Below are positions 1 through 11,900 of a stretch of 64,000 bases of DNA, piece after piece. The notes below the pieces were generated by a model, which was not told where the DNA came from, did no database searches, and was given only the letters and a program-made list of their open reading frames with translations. How positions within the stretch are numbered: the stretch's first letter is position 1; the number at the start of each line of letters is the position of its first letter. The stretch covers positions 1-64,000 of the forward strand of contig ML014192.1 of assembly GCA_003615045.1 (NCBI GenBank). Reading direction: 5' to 3'. Made by a program: the position numbers and the translations under genes. The stretch comes from Caulochytrium protostelioides (lineage: Eukaryota > Chytridiomycota > Caulochytriomycetes > Caulochytriales > Caulochytriaceae).

Positions 1-534
1 TTGGTCCTCAATTCGTTGAAGCTTGGGTTTGCGGCCTGGCTTTTGGCGAGGCTGATGGTACAATGTGGAGTGTGCAGAACGGGCGGTCGACGACTGCAGA
101 AGCGGCAAAACGGCAGGAATGACGCCGGTTGGATCGACAATCTGACTGAGCGAGGGCATCAAGTCCCCACCAGGTGCGGCTGCGTGCTCCACCGGGTGAG
201 AAACAGCTTGGGTGTGTGCTTGACCAGCACGCATATGATCCAGCTTCGACGATAGATCAAGCGTCGCATGATGTTGCTGCATATGCACTTGAAGGGTGGC
301 GTCAGCCTTACCTCGAAGTGCATTGTGGATCTGATTCATTGTCTGGTCACGATGCTGCTGCTGTTTGTGGTGCTGCTGCATCTGCTGGAACTTCATCAGA
401 TGCGACGAAACATCGCTTGGGGAAAGGGCATTTGCATCTTCGGGTTTGATGGGGGCATGCTCGAGCTCTTGTGCAAAGAGAAGCCCGAGGAAAGGGTCTT
501 CCTGGGTGGGGTGCGACACGGACATAGTAGACAT
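1..534 (-). CDS. N-terminal part of a Gln/His-rich putative transcription factor (runs off the left edge)
   Basis: The minus strand is open for 178 codons from an ATG at 534 to the window edge, and an in-frame TAG lies a few codons upstream, so the start is well placed. The N-terminus is acidic and hydrophobic (MSTMSVSHPTQEDPFLGLLF). A Gln/His-rich stretch follows at about residues 47-90 (FQQMQQHHKQQQH). Near the edge is a basic AT-hook-like motif, QKPGRKPKLQR, at about residues 164-174. In fungal bZIP proteins of the Yap/Pap1 type, a PGRKP motif often comes just before the DNA-binding basic region, so this may be a bZIP N-terminus, but that domain would lie outside the window. Composition and the basic motif suggest a nuclear regulator; function is inference. 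It is transcribed away from the dynein gene. Confidence 0.55.
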   Translation of the reverse strand, partial: MSTMSVSHPTQEDPFLGLLFAQELEHAPIKPEDANALSPSDVSSHLMKFQQMQQHHKQQQHRDQTMNQIHNALRGKADATLQVHMQQHHATLDLSSKLDHMRAGQAHTQAVSHPVEHAAAPGGDLMPSLSQIVDPTGVIPAVLPLLQSSTARSAHSTLYHQPRQKPGRKPKLQRIEDQ

Positions 535-1600
535 GACGCCGTCAAACGAAATGATGCCGATCGACTAAACCGTGGTGCTAAGCGAGCCGATAAAGGATGG
601 AGGAGGAGACAAGTCTCGGATAACAGTGGGTCACACCGTGATAGCCCGACCTTTACGCCGAGCAAAAGCGATCAGTTCGATACCAGGGAAGATAAAATGA
701 TCAAACAAAGGAGGACAATGATTGCAGTATCTCGAGGATAGTGTAAAAGCAATGCTATAACAAGAATTGTAGCTCGAGTTTGAATTTGGATCCAATCATG
801 TGCAAGCAGCTTGAAAGGTAATGCGGATGAAATGTTTACTGGACGCACTGTCGATGTTTTGAATGTATCCTGCAGAGTGTTCACGTCAACCTAAAACTGG
901 CCACTGTCCACTCTGTGGACAATGTCCACTCTGAGACATGACATTAGCCTTGATGGTACGGAAGAAAGCGTTGGCAGAGTCAGTAACCCTGTCAGATTCA
1001 GGGAGATATGCGGCGCAACCGGCCTTTCAAACCGTCTGAATCAGTTCTTGATCGTTGCCGTTGGTTTGTGCTGATTGTGCCCTCGTTCGTTGTGATTGGC
1101 GCCAAGTTTCAAAAAGGCAGCGCCACTGGTGATGGCTGTGCTGCCACCGGGCGGAAACCGTGAACGGATCGTGGCGTCTAATGAGCCATTCCGCCAGGCA
1201 GATTCTAAAAAATACTATGTGTCGTGATAATGGCTACAATATTCCGCGGAGATGTGCCTAAACAACAAGTCTGAGCCTTGACGCCACAAAGGGCTGCGCC
1301 GACAACATTCCCTAGCCATTTCGACCATCAGCGACATGGCGTAGCCATTACGTCGGTTTTTGTCTGCCACTTTGCCGGCCACTCAATGTCCCCGGTCCGG
1401 TCAACTTTTTCTTTTTCGATCTCTTTCGCTTGCGAAACGTCGTGCCACTCTTTTTTCTGTAGCATCCTGCGGCTGGCGGTGAATGGTAGTGCACGCCGCC
1501 ACTCTTGAATACTGCCGCCCATAGCCATCATACTATCAATCCGCTAGCATGACCGCTGGACATCTAGAATGGACTAATTTTTTTCAACGAGCTTCTCGTG
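535..1600. other. Intergenic spacer upstream of the left-edge gene
   Basis: No convincing coding region on either strand. It presumably holds the promoter of the leftward gene. A short perfect inverted repeat, TGTCCA-CTCTG-TGGACA, lies at about 905-921, and a second TGTCCACTCTG follows immediately. Confidence 0.5.
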
Positions 1601-1951
1601 TATATAGGCTCATTCTTACTCAACACGGGCCCCATATCGTCCTTGGCCCCCAAGGATTCCTCACGGCGGCAATAGCGCATTCGGTCCAATGAGATTGCCG
1701 GCTACGGGCTGCATAGAGGCTTGTACGGGGATGCGGCACAACGCTGCAGGTCTGACCCGCATGGCCAGGCAGCGTCGGATGTTCAACGCGGCACTGAGAT
1801 CGCGGTTCACGACCTTGCCGTTGGCGACTTCACACCATAGCAAATCCCGGACCACGATACCCTGGCGCCGGCGTTGACTGGGTTTCAGGACCACATGGGT
1901 CTGGGCATACACCTGGGTCGTGCGGACCGGGTTGACCGGCGTCGGCGCGGC
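1601..1951 (-). mobile_element. Decayed Fanzor/TnpB-like element fragment, copy 1 (C-terminal RuvC-like tail plus 3' tail)
   Basis: On the minus strand this encodes a conserved tail: VYAQTHVVLKP, QRRRQGIVVRDLLWC, then GKVVNRDLSAALNIRRCLA, ending at TGA (1661-1663). The same protein and DNA recur near 23.4 and 63.1 kb. The core NRDLxAALNI resembles the third RuvC motif (RDxNAAxNI) of TnpB and eukaryotic Fanzor nucleases, where the Asp is catalytic. This copy keeps the Asp. The N-terminal domains and the first two RuvC motifs are absent. Homology begins abruptly after a pyrimidine-rich CTCTCCTCAG, which could be a splice acceptor or the breakpoint. The family call rests on motif recognition only. 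It is a remnant and not likely to make an active protein. Confidence 0.55.
1640..1656 (-). other. Perfect hairpin in the 3' tail of Fanzor-like copy 1
   Basis: TCCTTGG-GGG-CCAAGGA, a 7-bp perfect stem, lies just downstream of the copy-1 stop codon. The equivalent hairpin (CCTTGG...CCAAGG) is kept in copy 2 at 23789-23805 with a longer loop. In TnpB/Fanzor loci the guide (omega) RNA comes from the 3' end of the gene and its downstream flank, so this could be a relic of such an RNA. That role is inference. Confidence 0.4.
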
Positions 1952-2932
1952 CTGAGGAGAGGAGATAATGTTGTATTATAAGGTTGCGCAGCTTTTTCAT
2001 GATTGCCTCAACATCTCTTGAATGTTAGAATGTCAGAGAGAAATCATGTCCGATGAACGAGGAATTACATCATGTGAATTGCAGGGGACCATTATCGTCG
2101 TGGATCGTGGTCTCATTGAATACATAGACTCGAATCGATTTGATATAAAGAGATAATAGGCTGAGGTTCCACGTGCGGCACAATTGGTCGTGCAGGCGTG
2201 GTCTCTGAAGAGTGATCAATGGTGCAGCCTGCCGTAGGTGTATTCAATCCAGTCGGGCACATCGGACGATCGAAAGCCGTGGGGCGGCCCGCCAAAAGAA
2301 CCGTGGTGCTTGAGGTTGGCGGTCCGTGGCGGGCCGACCCGACCGGCCGACGGCGCCCCGTCTCTTCGCATCAGGTGTGTTCTATCCTGTTTTGCCGTGC
2401 CGAGCCAGATCTTGGCACGCGAAGACGATGAAAACCCGGCCTGATCAGCACAGTGCTGTGAAATGGGCTAGCTCACGTTGTTCGTTTGGCTCAGCCGCCC
2501 TATCGGCGAAAGCACCATTAATTGATCTTCGATATTTCTACTAGTACTTCGTCTCCACCTTCCCTTCCAGCCGTCGTCGACTCCTCGTTGTTCTGGTTAG
2601 ATCGGATCCGCGACTCCGATTCCGCTCGTTCAAACGACGTGGTCACAATCATCGCCAAGAACAAGCCATCGGCCAAAAAAAAAATCAGATTCGGTGTGGA
2701 CATCGTCGGTCGCTGGACGCTCTAGAGGCAGCAGGTCTGCTCTATTCGAGTGAGGACGTCCTGCAGGACCGCGGGGACCATTGTGGACGCCGGTTTTGCC
2801 CGTACGGGTAACTGTGTAATATATCCGCCTTCTGCCGCGGCGTCGACGACCGCTTCCGATCAGCGCTATAGCATCACGCCGATCAGCCGATTATTGCATT
2901 CCGAAGACGGCTCGTCGAACGAGATCGGCATC
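1952..2932. other. Spacer and probable 5' region of the dynein gene
   Basis: No supported gene. The stretch before 2933 should contain the promoter and 5' UTR of the dynein gene. An in-frame TAG at 2723 bounds the first dynein exon upstream. Short ORFs on both strands here look like chance. Confidence 0.45.
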
Positions 2933-5900
2933 ATGGCCGCGTCTCGTCCCAACTCGGGCGCCCACCGGCATACCTATGGCCCGCCTTCCCAACCGGCCGT
3001 GCAAGCCAAGGTTCATGGCACCTTGCCCACCGCGGACCAGTCTTCTCATCAAGCGCAGCAACTACATACCCGATCTGAGGCGTTGAAAGGTAAATGTCGT
3101 TTTTCAGAAGACATGATAGTCATTCTGTATCATGCTGCAGCCAGTGTCTGTCACATTAAAACTGTTTCCCGGGATTTCCTAACGCTGATTTATCTCCTAC
3201 TTGGTTTCCCATGTGATGCATACGTGATATTTCAGATTTGGTGGGCCAGTCTCGAGCGACGCGCTTGAACGGCTACCTTATTCCCGAAGGCCATCGTAAA
3301 GATGTCCGCATTGCTCATCACCCAGCCAAGCGGCTGGTTTCTGGGGGCCGGTCGCCTGTGGACGCGGTGCCCGTTCCGCTTCCCCGTATTCAAATGCGCA
3401 ATGTGCCTGATGAGACGCAGGAAGACGTATCCGGACGTCCCCGCTCCGCTGCATCGTTTTCTGAAGCTTCCCCGGAAGCGGAAGTCTTCCATCCGGTGGA
3501 AAAGACGCATCATGCATCTATGTCTGATGGTTCCACCTTCAAATCACTGCTGCTCGACTTTCTTATTCGTCGCCGTGAAGAAGCCGGCGTGCCCCACAGC
3601 AAGAATCTGAGTATCCCGAGCTCGATCTTGCCCATGCCCCAGCAAGTGTTGGAACGGCAGCTTGGTCACATCGACGATAATTACGTGCCTAAAAAGTCCT
3701 TCACCGAACGATATCTGGAAGATCAGCCTGCTCTTGACGGCAAAGCTGTAGCCAGGTTTTATGCCTACTTCACCGAGAGCATTCGAGAGCACACAGAGGG
3801 CGATCTTGAGCCGGAATGGACGAATGCGATCCTGAACATGCTACCGCAGTCTCTCGTTTGCCAGTTCCCCCCGGAGTCGCGCGCTTTGTTTACTGAAACG
3901 AGAGAAGATTTTCTGGAAAGCAACAAAACTGCCGCCGTAAGCTTCATTTTGCGGTCACCCTTGGAAGGCCAGAATCCTACAAGTGCTCCGCTTGAGCCCG
4001 ACACGTTTGGCAATGAGACTGAAGACGCCCGCGCTGCACGGCGGGAGCGTTTTGCAAAGGCGCGACGTGCTTTGACCGCCCATCTTCACCTGTTGCGGCC
4101 TTCCATGCAGAAGCTGCTGGCGCTGGGCGACACGTACAAAGACATGCGCCTTTTTGGACACATGTCAACTTCTGTGGCGCACGGATCGAATGCACGTCAT
4201 GGGCCACCGCTTTCTGAAGCGATTCGGATATCGGCATTCCGCAGCTCGTTGTTGGTGCAGTCGGAGAAGAGCAAGGAGCTCATCACCAAGACCTGGATGA
4301 TGGCCGCTGGCAAGATCTTGGCGCGTGAGGCCGAGGCGGCGGCGGCAGACAACGAGACATTGCCTCTCAACTTCTACCTGACGGGGCAAGCCTTGCTGAA
4401 AGCCAGCATATACAACATCATGGACGCCTCGTTGAAAGATATCTGCCAGACTCTGATTCTGCCGACGAATGAGGATGGCCAGGTCGAAGGCCCGTCTCAC
4501 TTGTTGGTGCGTCTCTACCTGAAGAAGGACAAGATTGAATTTGATCCGCCGCTGTCGGATGTGATGGAGCTCGTGGCTGAAAGCTTAGACTACCTGCAGC
4601 GCACCATCAGCAACATCCCGTCTCTGGAGCTTCTCTACCACAATCCGAAACTCCGCTATGAGATGGCCACCAGCGATAAGGAAGTGGACTTTGCTCAACT
4701 GAAGCTCCTGGGTCTCACATCGAATTGTGAATTCAGCGTGCTTCTCAATGCACATGAAATTGAAGAAGCACGTGTCCGCATGACGGCTTCGGTCACGCAG
4801 GCATGGAAGCAGTTGATGGAATATCTGAACCGCTACGACGCATATTCCCCCCTTTTGACGCTGCATACGGAGCTCCTGCCGGCCATGAAGCAGATGCTTG
4901 AGGTCAATCCCAACTTCTGGCAGTGCTCCCAAGAAATCGAGAAATACCGCAAAATTGCATCGAGTATCACCATGGACAACCCAGCGCGTCAGTCGCTGCC
5001 GCTCTTTGAGCTGCACCTAGATGAGCTTAACCGCAACTTTGTCACTCGGGCCCAAGAAGTTGCCAATTTGGCCATTCAGTTTATTGTTCAGCGCCAGATC
5101 ACCGATCACCAAGAGATATGTGCCAGCTATCAACGTATTGCTGACGTTGCCTTGGCCGTCCCTGACAACTTCAAAGAGATGGCGGATCAGATGGCATTCA
5201 TGGATCAAGCGCGCGAGGTGGACCTTCCTGCGTTGCAAGAGCGTCTCGACGCTTCTCGCTCCATCTTGCTATACCTCATGGGCGCGACATTCTTGTCCAA
5301 AGATCATTTGGCCATCAACAATCAAGCCTTTGGATGGCCGACACGCATCATTCCGATCCTCGAACAAAATTGCGCCATCTTTGGAGAGGCCAAGGAGAAA
5401 TCAGCGGTGACGCTGCGTCAGCGCCGCAATGAATTTGAGCTGGAGCTCGAGCAGTTTACCAAGCAAATTGCCGAGTTTGAGCAAGTGGGTGATCTGGAAG
5501 ATATGCCCTTCTACATCAAGAAGGTTCAGACCCTTACCAAGCAGTTGCAATCGGCTCAAGACACGGTGGCTGCGTTTAATCGCGAGGAGAAGCTCTTCGG
5601 TTGGCAAGTGAGTGTTTACCCGCAGCGCAAACAGCTGCTTTCCGCATTGGAGCCTTACCAAGCGCTTTACAACATGGCGACCAACTTTCAGAAATCGTTT
5701 AAACGATGGATGGATGGCCCGCTGTTGGAACTGGAAAGCGATCAAATTGAGGAGGAAATCGATAGTCTCAAACGCGAGATCTTCCGCTTGCTGGGCTCCA
5801 TGGGCAAAGAGAATCCGTCGAAGAACATTGTTCGCCAAGTCCAGGAGCGCTTGGAGGAATTCCTGCAAAACGTGCCTGTGATCCAGGTGATGTGCAATCC

Positions 5901-8900
5901 GGGTCTCCGCGATCGTCACTGGGAGCGGATGTCGGCCATTGTTGGCATAGAGCTCAAGCCAGATGCGACGACAACGCTTCGGAGAATGCTCAAGAACAAC
6001 ATCCACCCGCACTTGCCGCTTTTCCGTGAGATCAGCGATATGGCGTCCAAGGAGTTTACCATCGAGAAAAACCTTAACAAAATGATTGCCGACTGGCAGC
6101 CGCTCACCTTTGCGCCGATTCCTTACCGCGACTCCGATACATTCGTGCTCGCCTCTGTGGACGAAATTCAGCTGCTGCTCGACGATCACATCGTCAAAGT
6201 CCAAAGCATGCGTGGTTCCCCCTATATCAAGCCTCTGGAGTCCCAGGTGAAGGAATTTGAGCAGCGCTTGCTCATGAGCCAGGAAATCGTTGACGCGTGG
6301 TTGAAAGTGCAGTCCACATGGTTGTATCTGGAGCCCATTTTCAGTAGCGAGGATATTCTTGTGCAGATGCCCGAAGAGGGCCGCATGTTCAAAAGCGTGG
6401 ATTCCAGCTGGAAAACGCTGATGCGCGCGGTCGATGCTCAGTCGGCAGTGATGGCGGTTACGGCGATGCCCAATCTACTTGACGAGCTCAACAAAGACAA
6501 TCAGTATCTTGAGCTGATCATCAAAGGTCTCAACTCGTACCTGGAGGTCAAGCGTCTGTTTTTCCCGCGTTTCTTCTTCTTGTCCAACGACGAGATGCTC
6601 GAGATCTTGTCTGAAACCAAAGATCCCACCCGTGTGGAGCCGCATCTCAAGAAGTGCTTTGAAGGTATCAACCGCTTGGAGTTTGACCCCGAGATGAACA
6701 TTCTGGCCCTCATCTCGAGCGAGAAGGAGCGTCTGCCCTTGACCGAAACGATCTCCACTGCCGATGCGCGTGGCTCGGTAGAGCGCTGGCTTCTTCAAGT
6801 CGAGCAAGGCATGATGGCCAGTGTGCAGCACACAATTGGTCAGGCCGCCACCGCTTATACGAGTAAGCCACGCAGGGAGTGGGTCCTCGACTGGCCCGGT
6901 CAAGCGGTGTTGTGCGTCGCCCAAATCCTGTGGACGCTCCGCGCTGAAGAAGCCATTGCCCGCGGCCCTGCCGCCACCAAAAAGTTCTTCCAAGTGTTGA
7001 ACGACGAGCTGAACGAGATTATCGAGCTGGTGCGCGGCCAGCCGAGCAAAATGGCCCGCTTGACGCTCGGCGCGCTCGTGGTTCTCGACGTACATGCCCG
7101 CGACGTTATCGGTGACTTGTGCGCGAAGCAGCTTTCGAGCGTCTCCGAATTCAGCTGGCAGAGCCAGCTGCGATACTACCTGGATCCCGAGAACCCCACC
7201 AATGGCGACGTCACAGTTCGCATGATCAATGCCGAGAAGCGTTATGGATACGAGTATCTCGGAAACAGCTCGCGACTCGTCATCACGCCTCTCACGGACC
7301 GTTGTTACAGGACCTTATTTGGGGCCCTCCAGCTCAACCTCGGTGGTGCGCCCGAAGGTCCTGCTGGCACGGGAAAAACTGAAACGACGAAGGACTTGGC
7401 CAAGGCCTTGGCCAAACAGTGCGTCGTCTACAACTGCTCGGACGGCTTGGACTATCTGGCGATGGGCAAGTTTTTCAAGGGGTTGGCATCGGCCGGTGCT
7501 TGGGCCTGCTTCGATGAGTTCAATCGTATCGACCTGGAAGTACTGTCGGTGACGGCTCAGCAAATTCTGACGATTCAGCGTGCGATCGCCGCATCGGCCA
7601 TCGAATTCAATTTCGAGGGCACCACGCTTCGGCTGAACCCCACATGTGCTGTGTTTATCACCATGAATCCGGGTTATGCCGGTCGCAGTGAGCTGCCCGA
7701 TAACCTGAAGGCGCTGTTCCGTACTGTGGCCATGATGGTTCCCGATTACACCTTGATCGGTGAAATTACGCTGTACAGTTTCGGGTTTGTGCAGGCACGT
7801 ATGCTGGCTCGTAAGATCACGGCCACCTACCGTCTGTGTTCAGAACAACTGTCGTCCCAGGATCACTATGACTACGGCATGCGTGCCGTGAAAAGTGTAT
7901 TGACGGCGGCTGGAAACCTGAAGTTGATGTACCCGACGGAGCAGGAAGATATCCTCGTTCTGCGCAGTATCATGGACGTCAACTTGCCCAAGTTCCTCTC
8001 TCAGGACATCGAGCTCTTCCGTGGTATCGCTTCTGATTTGTTCCCTGGTATTACCCTCCCGAAGCCGGACTACGACGAGCTCATTTATGCCATTGAAGAT
8101 GCCTGCCGTCACTACAAACTGCAGATTGTCGCACCCTTCGTCGAAAAGGTTATCCAATTGTATGAGATGATGCTGGTTCGACACGGCTTCATGTTGGTCG
8201 GTGAGCCCTTCTCGGGCAAGACGTCTGCTTACAAGGTGCTGGCAAAAGCATTGAATGAGCTCTATGCACAGTCACAATCGACTAAACATGGATGGCTTCC
8301 CGTTCAGTACCGCGTCATTAATCCGAAAAGCATTACGATGGGCCAGCTGTATGGCGAGTTTGACCCGGTCTCGCACGAGTGGACCGATGGTGTGATCGCC
8401 ACGACATTCCGATACTTTGCCAGCTCCACTTTGCCCGATCGTTACTGGGTCCTTCTAGACGGACCCGTCGACGCCATCTGGATCGAAAACATGAATACGG
8501 TGCTGGACGACAACAAAAAGCTCTGTCTGATGAGTGGTGAAATCATCCAGCTCAGCAATACCATGAGTCTTGTCTTTGAAGTCGCCGACCTCGCTGTGGC
8601 CTCCCCCGCGACTGTCAGTCGCTGTGGTATGATCTACATGGAGCCTGAGCGCCTCGGCTGGCGTCCGCTTTTTACCAGCTGGCTAAATGAGCAGTCAGCC
8701 CTCGTGAACATCAAAGATTGGGTGGCCGCGCTATTCACGACATTTGTCCCCAAACTGCTCGCGTTTGTGAAGAGCGACTCATGTGTAGAGCTCAGCCTTA
8801 CCACGCCGATCGGGTTGGTTAATGCCTTGATGAATTTGCTAGCGGGCCACAATGGGATTTTTGAAGTCTACAAGAATCATGATGTCCAGCTCAAGACGGC

Positions 8901-11900
8901 CTTCTATGGTCTTTTTGTCTTCAGTACACTCTGGTCAATTGGTGGCTGCTTGGATCTGACCTCCCAAGACAAATTTGACCACCATTTCCGCGTGCTGATT
9001 GAATCCCAGTCCGAGCAGCTCGTCTTGCTTCCCCAGGATGGTTCGCTTTATGATTACCAGCTTCACGTTCGTACCGAAGATATTCAATCTGGAGAAGACT
9101 TGTGCCTGTGGTCGCTTTGGACAAACGCAATTACAGACTTCCAGATTGCGCCTGATGCCGAGTTCCGCGATATTGTCGTGCCCACCAAGGACACAGCGCG
9201 ATACAAGTATCTCATTGACGTGCTCATTAAAGCACAAGTCGCAACCATGCTCATTGGCCCAACTGGCACCGGCAAGAGCAAGTACATCATGGACAAACTG
9301 CTGAACGAGCTCGACACCTCTACATTCCAGCCGTTGTTTGTCAACTTCTCTGCCCGAACGCGCTCGAGTCAAGTGCAAGACCTGCTGATGTCTAAGTTTG
9401 AGAAACGTCGCAAGGGTGTCTACGGTGCCCCGACCAACAAAAAGTATGTGGTCTTCGTGGATGACGTCAATGTCGTCCAAAAGGAAGTGTATGGCGCACA
9501 GCCTCCGATTGAACTCTTCCGCCAGCTGCTAGACCATGGAAACTGGTACGACAAGAAGGATACCACGCGTCTCGAGATTGTTGATGTTCAGCTAATTGCG
9601 GCGGCCGGGCCGATGTTGACCGGGTCGCAGAACATCGTGACCTCGCGTTTCCTCCGTCACTTCAACCAGATTGCCATCAACAGCTTTAACCAGCGCACGT
9701 TGGGCGAGATCTTTTCCATGATTCTCAAATGGCAGTTTTGTGAGCGGTTCGATTTCACAGAGAAGGTCAAGCGGTTTGCAACGAAGGCCCTCGCTCCGGC
9801 ATGTACGCGGATTTTTCAGTGGGCTCTATCCAATCTGCTGCCGACGCCGGCGAAGATGCACTACACGTTCAACCTCCGTGACTATTCGCGCGTGGTCCAG
9901 GGCATCTGCCGGGCGTTGCCGGAGCATGTCTCGGAGCCCGCTCATCTGATCAGTCTGTGGACCCACGAGACAGCACGGATCTACTATGACCGTTTGACGA
10001 ACGACACCGATCGTGAAATGCTCATCAAAGCCATGGAAGATACCGCCTTCGAGGTACTTCATGCCGACAAGCACGACGTGTTCACCAGCCTGAAGAATCC
10101 AGACGGCAAGCTAACAGGCGAGACGCTGCGTGGTCTGCTTTACACAGATGTGCTGTCGGCGAGTGACGACCGCGTCTCACGTGGCACGCAGCCAGCGGCT
10201 GGTGACCACGACGATGAGCCGGGTTCCGACGTCCCGACGATCTCGCGCAGCAACGAGTACATTCAGATCAAGCACTATCACGCTCTCCACGCGCTCATTG
10301 AGTCAAGCCTGAACGAGTACAATCTGATTCAGAAAACCAAAATGAATCTCGTTCTGTTCCGATTTGCCGTCGAGCATGTTCTTAAAATCTGCCGCATTCT
10401 CAAGCTGCAGGGTGGCCATGCCCTGCTGGTCGGCGTCGGCGGCAGCGGTCGCCAATCATTGACGCGCTTAGCCTGCTTCCTGTGTGACATGGATGTCTTC
10501 CAGATCGAGCTCAGCAAAAACTACAGTATCGCGGATTGGCGCGAGGACCTTAAGAAGCTGCTGATGATCGCTGGATGTGATGCCCGTCCAGTGACGTTCC
10601 TTTTCCCCGACGTGCACATCAAATCGGAAAGTTTCCTCGAAGACGTGAACAGTCTGCTAAACAGCGGTGATGTCCCCAACCTATATGCTCCCGATGAGTT
10701 CCAGGCGATCCTGGAGAAAGTGGGCGCCGCGGCGAACGAAGCTGCGGCCCAGGCGGCGGCACAGGGGGGTGAGGAAATTCAAATGTCGTCCATGATGCTG
10801 TATTCGTTCTTTGTGGAACGCGTCAAGCGCAACCTCCACATTGTTTTGTGTATGTCGCCCGTCGGTAGTGCTTTCCGCAACCGGCTGCGTCAGTTCGGTG
10901 CAGTCGTCAACTGCTGTACCATCGATTGGTTCCAGGCTTGGCCAGGCGATGCGCTGCAGGCGGTGGCCCAGCAGTCCTTGAGAGATGTTTCCCTGAATGC
11001 CCAGCTCGAAGAAAAGGTGGTTCATATGTGCCGTTACTTCCATACTACCGTGCAGGAACTTTCCACCCGATTTGCCGCCCATGCGCGTCGCTACAACTAT
11101 GTGACTCCCACGAGCTATCTTGGTTTGCTGGAAAGCTACAAGAACCTGCTTAGCATCAAGCGCAACGAAATTTTGGCCATCCAGCGCCGATACCAGAGCG
11201 GTCTTAGCAAGCTGGAGTTTGCTGCTAAGCAAGTCATGCAGATGCAGAGTGATTTGACCAACCTACAGCCGCAACTTGTTCGCACGCAGCAGGAAACGGC
11301 AGATATGCTGATCCGTATCGAGCGCGAATCAGTCGAAGTGGAAGCCACGCGGACTAATGTTTCGGCCGAAGAAGCGATAGCAATGTCCAAGGCGAAAGAA
11401 GCTAAGGCTATCAAGGACGACTGCGAGGCCCAGCTGGCCGAAGCCTTACCTCTGCTTCGTTCGGCTCTGGCTGCTCTTGACACGCTCAAGAAGCAGGACA
11501 TTGATCTGGTCAAGAGCATGAAGAACCCACCGGACGGCGTGAAGCTGGTGATGGAGGCTGTCTGCGTCATGAAAGACATCAAACCGGACAAGATTCCGGA
11601 TCCGTCTGGATCAGGCAAGATGATCAACGACTACTGGAAGACCTCCTTGAAAATGCTGAGTGATCCACGATTCTTAGATTCACTGAAAGCCTTTGACAAG
11701 GACAACATCCCGCCCCATGTCGTCAAGAAAATCCGCACGTCCTTCATGACCAATTCGGAGTTCAAGCCCGAAAAGGTCCGCAATGCGAGTTCAGCCGCCG
11801 AAGGTCTTTGCAGCTGGATTCTCGCTATGGAGGCCTACGACCGCGTCGCGAAGGTCGTGGCACCCAAGCAAGTGGCTCTTGGCCAAGCTGAAGCGGAGTT

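Noticed and set aside
905-921. Inverted repeat TGTCCA/TGGACA as a transposon end or operator
   Set aside because: Only 6-bp arms, no target duplication or second copy; kept as a note only.
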